Origin: Waddliaceae bacterium
GTDB lineage: Bacteria > Chlamydiota > Chlamydiia > Chlamydiales > GCA-2709385
Length of the DNA: 21,265 nt
Direction: 5' to 3'
Assembly (NCBI GenBank): GCA_002709385.1
Contig: PAQS01000003.1
Coordinates: forward strand, 34,102-55,366
Every line of letters starts with the position of its first letter. The first letter of the stretch is position 1. Below the pieces are notes generated by a model. That model was not told the DNA's origin and made no database searches. It saw only the letters and a program-made list of their open reading frames with translations. Positions 9,812-17,400 of this stretch are shown here, piece by piece. The translations under genes were made by a program, and so were the position numbers.

Positions 9812-10585
9812 GTGTCTATCAACACAAAGGTTCCGATTCCAAGTTCTGCGAAAAAATTAGGTCAGTGGTTTAACGATCATAAATCGAGCAAAAGACTTAT
9901 TTTGAAAAAGACGAAGCCAGAAATTTTGATTTGTAGCACCAAGATAGACTCCTTAAGTCTCTCTTTAATTACGGAGTCTTGGAAGTTGTTGATTGAGCGG
10001 GGGGAGTCTTATAGTGCGATCCATAGTACTTCCGATAGTACTGGGATTCTTACAGCTATGAGAAAGCCTGGGCAGTACAAGAGGCTTTTTAAGTATTTGA
10101 TGAAGACTCCTGCAAGTAAGGAGGGGCAAGGCTTGCTTGATGCTGTGGTGGATCATCTTTTTAAAATAAATTTTAAAATGCAGTCATCAGGTACAAAGTT
10201 TTATCGGGATTTCATTTCAGGTTGCTTAAGTGGACCTGCTTATGAGGATTGGAAAGTTTGGAATGCCAAATGCAATGAGGTTTATCCCATTCTTTATGAG
10301 TTACAAGAATTGATTCCTAGAGAGCGCTGTCCGTGGAATATTTTTGCAAAAGAGTTAGATTCTAAAGACTATCAAGGTTATGTACCCTTACTTAAATCGC
10401 TTCAGAAAAATGTAAGTAAGTTGCTTGAAGTGAAGCTTCAGCCTAATTTTGATAAAGTATATCGCTTTGATCGTTCTCCAACAGTAGCAAAGCAAAAATC
10501 AAGACTTACTCTCAATTGCTTATATAAAGTCGTAAATAAAAAAATTCCAAGAATGATCCGAGAGGCTGAAAATTTTCTATCTTAG
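9812..10585 (+). CDS. Hypothetical basic protein, 257 aa
   Basis: I do not recognise this protein. It starts with GTG; a GAGG lies about eight bases upstream, and an in-frame TAG at 9767-9769 with no intervening ATG limits other starts. The product is lysine/arginine-rich throughout, has five scattered cysteines that form no CxxC pattern, and has no signal peptide or membrane segment. It reads as a mostly helical, soluble, probably cytoplasmic protein. It is divergent from the giant DUF3638-like gene, with 193 bases between the two starts, so the two may share regulation through the palindrome at 9651-9676. It ends just before a strong bidirectional terminator. The basic charge would fit nucleic-acid binding, but no known domain supports that. 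Reality as a gene is supported by length, start context and the terminator. Confidence 0.75.
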   Translation: MSINTKVPIPSSAKKLGQWFNDHKSSKRLILKKTKPEILICSTKIDSLSLSLITESWKLLIERGESYSAIHSTSDSTGILTAMRKPGQYKRLFKYLMKTPASKEGQGLLDAVVDHLFKINFKMQSSGTKFYRDFISGCLSGPAYEDWKVWNAKCNEVYPILYELQELIPRERCPWNIFAKELDSKDYQGYVPLLKSLQKNVSKLLEVKLQPNFDKVYRFDRSPTVAKQKSRLTLNCLYKVVNKKIPRMIREAENFLS

Positions 10586-10586
10586 G

Positions 10587-10618
10587 AAATAAAAAGGGGA
10601 AAATTCCCCTTTTTATTT
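10587..10618. terminator. Bidirectional intrinsic terminator between convergent genes
   Basis: A perfect 15-bp stem (AAATAAAAAGGGGAA at 10587-10601 and its complement at 10604-10618) closes over a two-base loop. The four G-C pairs at the top are flanked by an A-run on the 5' side and a T-run on the 3' side, so a T-tract follows the stem on both strands. It begins one base after the stop of the 257-aa gene and ends six bases before the stop of the 202-aa gene. It should serve both. Confidence 0.9.
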
Positions 10619-10624
10619 AATTTA

Positions 10625-11233
10625 TTAATCGCGAATGAGTTCTGATTTTTTTATGTTGGGGTGATATAAGTTGTCAATTTCGTAGCTGTTGTCTTTATAC
10701 ATTGTATTTACTTTTCCTTTGATTTCTTTTCGTCCGCTACGAATAATAAGTAAATCATCACGGGGACCATGTTCAGGAGGGGTTTTCCAAAATACAAGAA
10801 AACGTTCGTGTTCATCTATTTCGAGTCGGTCTTGTGCTTGCCATTGATTACGTTCAGAACAGTACCAACGCTTAGGAGTTTCTCCATCCCACTTGATAAA
10901 GTGGTCATCACCTACGCTAAGATCAAAATCTGTACAGTTAATGATGGTAAGATCATCACGTGTAGGAAAAGTAAGTTTCCATACACTTTGCACTGTGGGT
11001 CCTGAGAGTTCTTTTTCTTCAAAGCATGGTTGACATTTGAAAGGAAATTCAGCTCCGTAACTTTCTTTTAATCTCCACATAAAGAGGTGCAATTGATTTT
11101 TGACAATTTTATCATCACTATCTAAAAGCTTTCTTAAGTCATCGAAGCTTAAGGGTTCTTTTCTTACTCTAGAGTCTTCATTAGAGCCTTGCTTGATCGT
11201 TTCTGTATTCATTGATGTATGTATTAATCCCAT
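10625..11233 (-). CDS. Hypothetical protein, 202 aa, Trp-rich with a CxxC pair
   Basis: I do not recognise this protein. The ATG at 11231-11233 is preceded by a strong AAGGAG (complement of 11239-11244) with a five-base gap, which fixes this start rather than the in-frame ATG at codon 8. The product is soluble-looking, with no signal peptide or membrane helix. An N-terminal helical, charged segment covers roughly residues 25-58. The C-terminal half is beta-rich, with many tryptophans and acidic residues. CQPC at residues 67-70 is the only close cysteine pair and could bind metal or be coincidental. It converges on the 257-aa gene and diverges from the 216-aa membrane protein gene, so it appears to be a single-gene transcript. 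Confidence 0.8.
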   Translation of the reverse strand: MGLIHTSMNTETIKQGSNEDSRVRKEPLSFDDLRKLLDSDDKIVKNQLHLFMWRLKESYGAEFPFKCQPCFEEKELSGPTVQSVWKLTFPTRDDLTIINCTDFDLSVGDDHFIKWDGETPKRWYCSERNQWQAQDRLEIDEHERFLVFWKTPPEHGPRDDLLIIRSGRKEIKGKVNTMYKDNSYEIDNLYHPNIKKSELIRD

Positions 11234-11238
11234 AAAAG

Positions 11239-11244
11239 CTCCTT
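11239..11244 (-). promoter_or_regulatory. Strong ribosome binding site of the 202-aa gene
   Basis: The complement reads AAGGAG followed by CTTTT and the ATG. This is among the best Shine-Dalgarno matches in the window and decides the start of the 202-aa protein. Confidence 0.8.
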
Positions 11245-11327
11245 TTTCAAAAATGTGAAAGCGGTATCCTATGACCCTGAAAGCTATTCTGCAAGAAGTT
11301 TTTAGCTTCTTTTTTCTTTTGAGGGAA

Positions 11328-11342
11328 TTCTCTCAGAGAGAA
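11328..11342. promoter_or_regulatory. 15-bp palindrome in the divergent 202-aa/216-aa promoter region
   Basis: TTCTCTC and GAGAGAA are perfect 7-base arms around a central A. The site lies in the 178-base region between two divergent genes, about 34 bases upstream of a TATAAG hexamer at 11376-11381 that could be the -10 of the 216-aa gene. Position fits an operator, but short palindromes arise by chance. Just upstream, at about 11293-11320, is a weak AAGAAG/CTTCTT hairpin with a T-run of uncertain meaning. Confidence 0.3.
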
Positions 11343-11375
11343 AAATCTCTAGCTTAGCTGTAATTGCTGCGTTAA

Positions 11376-11381
11376 TATAAG
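11376..11381 (+). promoter_or_regulatory. Candidate -10 element of the 216-aa gene
   Basis: TATAAG lies 30 bases before the ATG at 11412. The best -35 at a 16-base spacing, TTAGCT, is poor, so only the -10 is offered. No better pair is visible in the interval. Confidence 0.25.
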
Positions 11382-11411
11382 TCATAAACCATAGAATTCT
11401 GGAGGATCCAC

Positions 11412-12062
11412 ATGGATACATTTCTCTCTTATGTTTTTTCTACTAATGCGATGGCTTTGATGATTCCTCTTTTAATTTTTGGAATCAGTATGTGGCTCTT
11501 TGTAAAAGAACAAATTAAAGTATGGATGACTCTCATTTTGTTTGGCTTTAGTATGTTTACCGGGCTTGTGATTGTTAACCATGACTTACTTCGTGATGCT
11601 TTAAAGACGAAACAAAATAAGCAACTTGCGAATGTTAGAAAATTAAATCAAAATCTTGAAAAGCTGAATGAAAATATCCTTTCTTTGCATTCTGCTTTGA
11701 ATCAAGATAGAAACACCAGTGAACAAGTTGCAGGGAGTTTTAACAAGCTTTCGGAAATTATGGAAGAGCAGCAAAATCATTTCCAATCGTTCACAATAGA
11801 AATCTTAAACAAAGTAGAAAGCATGGCATCACAACCTCAGCAAGAAGAAATAGCAGAGGAAGTGATTGATGGGTCTATTCAAAAAGCAATAGAAGAAGTT
11901 GTGGAAGAAATTATCGAGCAAGCATCTGAAAACAAAGAGTTTATAGCATCTGATCCAGAGCTTGCAGAAAGTATCTCTGAGGTCATACAGGAAATATCTG
12001 AAAAAGTATCTCAACCTGTAGAAGAATTGACTCCTCCGCCAGAAACTACTTTAACAGAATAA
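11412..12062 (+). CDS. Small membrane protein with paired transmembrane helices, coiled coil and acidic tail (Inc-like architecture)
   Basis: The 216-aa product has two hydrophobic helices close to the N-terminus, at about residues 13-31 and 37-55, separated by the short charged loop KEQIK. A heptad-like coiled coil follows from about 60 to 130 (VRKLNQNLEKLNENILSLH region). The tail, from about 140 onward, is strongly acidic, is rich in glutamate and ends in a proline/threonine stretch. There is no cleavable signal peptide. The start is well supported: GGAGG at 11401-11405 stands six bases before the ATG. A strong terminator follows the stop, so it is a single-gene unit. In Chlamydiae a bilobed hydrophobic hairpin plus coiled coil is the hallmark of inclusion-membrane (Inc) proteins secreted by type III secretion, but a plain inner-membrane coiled-coil protein would look similar. 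No sequence family is recognised. Confidence 0.85.
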   Translation: MDTFLSYVFSTNAMALMIPLLIFGISMWLFVKEQIKVWMTLILFGFSMFTGLVIVNHDLLRDALKTKQNKQLANVRKLNQNLEKLNENILSLHSALNQDRNTSEQVAGSFNKLSEIMEEQQNHFQSFTIEILNKVESMASQPQQEEIAEEVIDGSIQKAIEEVVEEIIEQASENKEFIASDPELAESISEVIQEISEKVSQPVEELTPPPETTLTE

Positions 12063-12111
12063 AGTAGAAATTTTGGCAGGTAAATTCTAGATCTGTTGCT
12101 TACAATTCCTT

Positions 12112-12144
12112 AGAAGTGTGGAATAAAACCACACTTCTTTTTTT
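12112..12144 (+). terminator. Intrinsic terminator of the 216-aa gene
   Basis: AGAAGTGTGG (12112-12121) pairs perfectly with CCACACTTCT (12129-12138) over a seven-base AATAAAA loop, and a T-run continues to 12144. It lies 50 bases after the stop codon at 12060-12062. Confidence 0.92.
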
Positions 12145-12174
12145 CTTATTTAAATTCCTAAAAATTAACAATTT

Positions 12175-12202
12175 ATAAAATAGTGGCTATTTTATTTTTT
12201 TT
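12175..12202 (+). terminator. Second, low-GC terminator-like hairpin
   Basis: ATAAAATAG (12175-12183) and CTATTTTAT (12187-12195) form a perfect 9-bp stem over TGG, directly followed by a run of T to 12202. The stem is AT-rich and therefore weaker than the terminator 30 bases upstream. It probably acts as a back-up that insulates the secretion operon from read-through. Confidence 0.55.
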
Positions 12203-12266
12203 CATTTTCTAAAGTTTTTAATTTTAGAGAGTTCCTAAGTTTCTTTATTTTATTTTAAAAAATGGC

Positions 12267-12295
12267 TTGAAACCTAAGGTCATTAGTATTTGAAT
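12267..12295 (+). promoter_or_regulatory. Candidate promoter of the two-partner secretion operon
   Basis: TTGAAA at 12267-12272 and TTGAAT at 12290-12295 are 17 bases apart, 26 bases before the first ATG of the transporter gene. The -35 matches five of six consensus bases and the -10 four of six. The surrounding sequence is very AT-rich, so alternatives such as TAGTAT at 12284 cannot be excluded. Confidence 0.3.
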
Positions 12296-12321
12296 AAAAA
12301 ATTAAGTATAGGTAGGTCCGA

Positions 12322-14454
12322 ATGTCTTCACTAAAGATTAGGCCTAAATCTCGAAGAATGAGAGGACTTACAGAAATACATAATGAACGATCGTTTAAGA
12401 GCTTTGTAGCTATGAAAAAATCGCCTTTTTCTTTTTCAAATTATTTTCCATATGCAGCTTGTGTGCGTATTCAAGCGTTATCCACTGCACTTATCGCCGT
12501 ACCGAGCTTATTGCTTGGAACTCCGTCAGCTGAAGATTTAGAAACTCCTTATCTTTCGAATCCTACGTTGATTTCGGAGCTGTCATCGGATGAAGCTGTT
12601 CATCAAAAAGCGCCTGTACCAGCGAGCGGATCAGGGATGGCTGGTTCAGATCGGAACTTTGCTTTTCGTAAGGTTTCGAAGCAGGATGGTTTGCGCTTTA
12701 AGGTTCCGGCGGTCCAGTTAGAGTATGTGCATGGAAGGCCTACGGATCCATACGTTGAGAAGCTGATGGAAACGCAGATTCCTTTGTCCGTGACAGAAGA
12801 CGGGTTTGTAGCTCCTCGTGAGGGCTCAAATTTTGAGTGGATGTCGATTAAAGAAGTGGGAAAAGAGGGACAGCAGTGGTTTTTTGCAAGTGCTGTTGTT
12901 CAGATGTCAAAAGCGATTGTGAGTCGTTTTCGTGAGTTGGGCATTGCTGGTGTAAGTGTTCGACCTCACCCTGAAGACATTCATGAAGGAAAAGATATCA
13001 GAAAGTCTCCGGATGCTCCTCTTCGTTTTTTGATTGATCTTCCTACGATTGCTGAGATGCATACGGTTGGTTCGGGGCCTCGTATGGAAAAGGGCGCTAA
13101 TCATGTAGATAGTCCGTTACACCGTCGTATTTTAAAAAATTCTCCTACAGGTGTTGGCGGCTACATTCTTGATGAGCAGTTGAATAATTATGTGCACTAT
13201 CTCAACCGTCACCCTGGCCGACAGGTAGAGTTGGCTGTTTCTGGTTCAAAGAAAGCTGATGGAGGTCAAAAGGCTGCGATTGATTACATGGTTGCTGAAA
13301 ATCGGCCATGGACTGTTTTTGCTCATGTAGCAAATACAGGGAGTGGTGATTCTCGTTTTCGTGAAACGTTTGGTTTTAGACACAACCAGCTGACTGAAAA
13401 TGATGATATTTTTATTTTTAATTATGTGACTGAAGGCTTTACAGATTACCACGTTCTCTTTAGTTCCTATGAAGCACCTATTGGTGATTCACAGTGCTGG
13501 CGCTGGCGCTTAGGAAGTTCTTATTACAATTTTGTTTCGGCGACAGTGGGGATTTTTGATTCTCAATTTAACGGTGATGGTTATTCCATTGAAGGGTCTC
13601 TGATTTGGAATTTTTATAATTCTGGACCTTGGTTCTGGGATTTGATTTCAGGGGTTCGTTGGCAAAATATAGAAACAAATACGAGCAGTATGGGGGTTTT
13701 TGTTGCTGGAGCTAATGAAAATTTCTTTATTCCTAAAGTAGCAGTACGTGTTGAGCGTTTTGATTCGCAAGGAAATGTTGATGGTGAAATTAGCATGGAA
13801 CGCAATTTTTCTAGCATTGCTGGTACAAGCTCTGATGTGACTCAAATGGGGCGTGCAGATGCAGAAAAAGATGCATGGATTCTTAAAGCTCGAGGAAGAG
13901 CCAGTACTTGGTTAAGTAATTGGTTTGATCATGATTCAGCTAGTCGATCGAGAAATCATTTAATTGAAACAAGCTTTCAAGGGCAATGGACTTTTCTAGA
14001 TCGCGTGATTCCACAGTTTGAAATGACTGCAGGTGGCCAGTACACCGTACGTGGTTATAGAGAAGGAACTACTGTGGGTGATGCTGTTATCGTTGGAGGT
14101 TTGGAGTATCGCTACATTCTTCCTCATTTCATTAAATTAGCGGAAGGTCCTTCAAAGGAAACAATGAAGGGAGAAACCTACCGTCACTCTCCTAATCCAG
14201 TTCCAAGGGAACAGAATTGGGACCTCGCCATTGGCGCGTTTGTAGATGGAGGCCGGGTAGTTCCCCATAGAGCCTTGTCTAATGAAGCCAGAAGCTGGCT
14301 ACTAGGTGTTGGTGTGGGAGCTGAGCTCTCTGTTGACACTTGTTTAAGACTGCGTATCGATTGGGGCTTTGCCTTGAAAGATGCTGGAGTGGGGACAAAT
14401 AAAGTTAACTCCGGCAGCAGCCGCGTTCATGGATCCCTAGGACTGAATTACTAA
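12322..14454 (+). CDS. TpsB-type two-partner secretion transporter (ShlB/FhaC family outer-membrane protein)
   Basis: This is the outer-membrane pore that should export the exoprotein encoded next door. After a signal-like segment (ALIAVPSLLLG, about residues 55-68) comes a POTRA-like periplasmic region around 150-250, with FRELGIAGVSV and RFLIDLPTIAE. Then follow LNRHPGRQVE (294-303), the conserved hinge into the barrel, and a beta-barrel with VRGY at 576-579, the loop-6 signature of Omp85/TpsB pores. The chain ends with a beta-strand and a terminal Tyr, as expected for an outer-membrane barrel. At 710 residues it exceeds the common 550-600 of the family, mainly through an extra N-terminal stretch. 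The ATG at 12322 has a weak AGG upstream. The ATG at 12412 (codon 31, MKKSPF) gives a more typical signal peptide and may be the real start. It lies 19 bases before the exoprotein gene, forming an operon. Confidence 0.9.
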   Translation: MSSLKIRPKSRRMRGLTEIHNERSFKSFVAMKKSPFSFSNYFPYAACVRIQALSTALIAVPSLLLGTPSAEDLETPYLSNPTLISELSSDEAVHQKAPVPASGSGMAGSDRNFAFRKVSKQDGLRFKVPAVQLEYVHGRPTDPYVEKLMETQIPLSVTEDGFVAPREGSNFEWMSIKEVGKEGQQWFFASAVVQMSKAIVSRFRELGIAGVSVRPHPEDIHEGKDIRKSPDAPLRFLIDLPTIAEMHTVGSGPRMEKGANHVDSPLHRRILKNSPTGVGGYILDEQLNNYVHYLNRHPGRQVELAVSGSKKADGGQKAAIDYMVAENRPWTVFAHVANTGSGDSRFRETFGFRHNQLTENDDIFIFNYVTEGFTDYHVLFSSYEAPIGDSQCWRWRLGSSYYNFVSATVGIFDSQFNGDGYSIEGSLIWNFYNSGPWFWDLISGVRWQNIETNTSSMGVFVAGANENFFIPKVAVRVERFDSQGNVDGEISMERNFSSIAGTSSDVTQMGRADAEKDAWILKARGRASTWLSNWFDHDSASRSRNHLIETSFQGQWTFLDRVIPQFEMTAGGQYTVRGYREGTTVGDAVIVGGLEYRYILPHFIKLAEGPSKETMKGETYRHSPNPVPREQNWDLAIGAFVDGGRVVPHRALSNEARSWLLGVGVGAELSVDTCLRLRIDWGFALKDAGVGTNKVNSGSSRVHGSLGLNY

Positions 14455-14473
14455 ATTATATAGAGAGAGAAAA

Positions 14474-17400
14474 ATGCAAGGCAACAAAGGTTTCAACTCA
14501 GGCAACAAGTTGGTTTCCATTCTAAGTGCAGATTTCTTCGTGAAACAGGCGAAGAACCTTTGCAAGGGAGCCTTCGCGGCATCTATGTTTCTTAAGTCAA
14601 TGGCTCTGATGGCAGGGCCGACAGGGGAACAAGTGGTAGCGGGAACGGCGACATTTGATCGTGTCGGCGACCAAACTATCATCCATGCTTCTGATGGTAG
14701 TATCATCAACTTTGATCATTTCAATATTGCAAGTCACGAGTCGGTGCAGTTTGTGCAGCCGAGTGATTTAGCTCGAGTATTGAACCGTATTATTAGTGGT
14801 GATCCGACTCAGATTGATGGCTCCTTGCAGGCCAATGGTCAAGTCTATCTCTTAAACCCAGCTGGTGTGATTTTTGGTCCAGATGCCATCGTTGATGCTG
14901 GTGCTTTCTATGCTGTTGCCGCACAGATGAGCAATTATGATTTCCTTCACAACATCAATCGTTTCACACAGTGTGATGGGAAGGTGATCAATTACGGAAC
15001 CATTACTTCTGATCTAGTAGCTCTTGTCGGTGAGTCTGTTGCCAACCACGGACAAATTATTGCGGAAAGCGGAATCGTGACCATGGTCGCGGGTGAAGAT
15101 GTTCTCTTAAAACCACAAGGTGGACGCATTTATGCGAAAATTGAAGGGGCTATTGGAGAAGATGGACGTCCTGTTGGTGTAGAAAACACAGGAGAAATCA
15201 TTGCTGAAAATGGTTTTGTGAATTTAGGAGCTGGAGATATTTTCAGCTTGGCGATCAATACAAGCGGAACAATTATTGCTGATACTATCGATATCAATGG
15301 TGGGCAAGGTGAAGTTCATGTTAGTGGTATTTTAGATGCTTCTATCAGCGATATTGGTGAATCTGGTGGTTCAGTTCGCATTCAAGGGGATAAAATTGCG
15401 ATTTTAGGCGGTGAAATCCTCGCTAGTGGACATACCGGAGGTGGTGAAGTTCTTATTGGTGGCGGTGCTCATGGTGCTGATGAGTCCATGAACAATGCTT
15501 CAATGGTATATGTGGCACCTGATGCAGAAATCGATGCTAGTTCTCTTATCGCTGGTGATGGAGGAGAGGTTGTCGTTTGGGCAGATAAAGCTACACGTTT
15601 TCACGGAAAAATTACAGCTCTCGGTGGTATCGAAAGTGGCGCAGGGGGATTTGCTGAGGTTTCAGGAAAGAACTATGTTGAATTCAATGGATTAGCAGAT
15701 CTTCGTTCAGATCATGGTCCTAAAGGAACCCTTCTCCTTGATCCCAATAACATTACGATTTCAAATATAGGAATTCAATCTGCATTTTTTGATGGCTTCG
15801 ATTGGACGACTCTAGATGACTCTGCTGTAATTTTTGCAAGTACTATTGAAAATCAGTTAAACTTCTCTTCTGTGACAATTATTACAGATGCAACTGGAAC
15901 AAATTCAGAAGCTGGAAATATCACAATTTCTGATTCCATTACGTCTCCAGCAACAGCAGAAAGTCTTATCTTACAAGCTCATGGTGACATCTATGTAAAT
16001 GCAAACATAGATTTCTCAGCAAGTACTGGTGGCTTTGTATCACTACAAGCAGACTCTGTTTCTACAGATGGAAGTGGTGCCATCGTTAATGGTGGTGGTG
16101 TCATTACTGTAAACGCAAACACTGGATTAGAACTGACTGCAAGCAACGGAATTGGTTCATCAGGAACTTATCTTTCTGTTGTAGGGTTGAATGACTTTTC
16201 TGCAAGTTCAACTACCGGTGGTATCTATGTAAGCAACAGTGGATCTGGTGATATCGCTTTTGCTACAGTGAATGGAACAACAGGTGTTACAACAGCAACA
16301 AGTGGTGAAATTTCAATCATCAACACTGATGGTGCGATCAATGGATCTGCTAGTGTAAGTTCTGCAGATGATCTTACACTAAATGCATCTGGAGGAATGA
16401 ACCTAGGTGCTGCAACAGTAGCAGGAGATTTATCTCTTTCAGCGGGAGATAATATTTCTCAGACTGGAGCTTTTACAGTTACAGGGACAACAGATATTAC
16501 CACAAATAGTGATGATAAAACGATCACTCTTACAGATGCAGGTAATGCTTTTAGTGGACAAGTCAGCATCACAAATCAAGGTGCAGGCAATTTATCAGAT
16601 GTAGCAATTACAAATAACTCTACCGCTCTAGATCTCGCTACAGCAGAAATTTTCGGAGACTTCACTTTTGTAGGTGACACTGCATTTGCAATGCCAGCAC
16701 TTACAGTCCATGGTGATCTATCTGTTACATCTTCTGGAACCATCACACAAACAGGTACTCTTTCTGTTGACGGTGCGGCTGCATTTGTGACCAATGCAGA
16801 TGACATGGCGATTACGTTAGATAATGTATCTAATTTGATTTCTGGGGCAGCAAGCTTTACAACACAGTCTTCAGGAGCAAACACAGCTCATGTTACTTGG
16901 ATCAATAATGGTGGAGCAAGCTCTTTAGGTGCTTCAACAGTAGCAGGTAATCTTAGTATTACAAGTGATAACGCTGTTGATATAGCTTTAAGTAGTGTTT
17001 CTTCTGATATGACCGTAAGCGCAGGAGATGTGATTACACAATCTGGCGCACTAACAGTTGCTGGAAATTCTGTTTTCACAACAACAAATGATGATAAATC
17101 AATTACTTTAAGTGATTTGGCAAACTCTTTTTCTGGAACGATTGATGTAAATACACAAAGTTCTGGTTCTAATCTTGGGCATATTTCTTTAGCATCAACA
17201 GGGTCTGTAGATGTTTCTACTTGGGCAATTGCGGGTGATCTTACAGTAGATACGGGAGCAGCGATGACTCTTCCGGCAATGACTGTACCTGGAGACCTAA
17301 GTATTATTGCTGGTGGAGATATCACTCAAAGTGGAGCGATTACTGTAACAGGTGACTCAAGCTTTACTGCTGATGTAGATGATGCCGTTATCACTTTATC

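Noticed and set aside
11293-11320. AAGAAG/CTTCTT hairpin with T-run between the divergent 202-aa and 216-aa genes
   Set aside because: The stem is only six base pairs with a seven-base loop, and no plus-strand gene ends upstream. It could be a leader attenuator, but the evidence is too weak to list.
12208-12228. TCTAAA/TTTAGA inverted repeat upstream of the secretion operon
   Set aside because: Six-base arms in very AT-rich sequence are expected by chance.
12907-14709. Minus-strand open frames of 65-90 codons across the transporter and the start of the exoprotein
   Set aside because: They are antisense to genes with clear family motifs and have no independent support.
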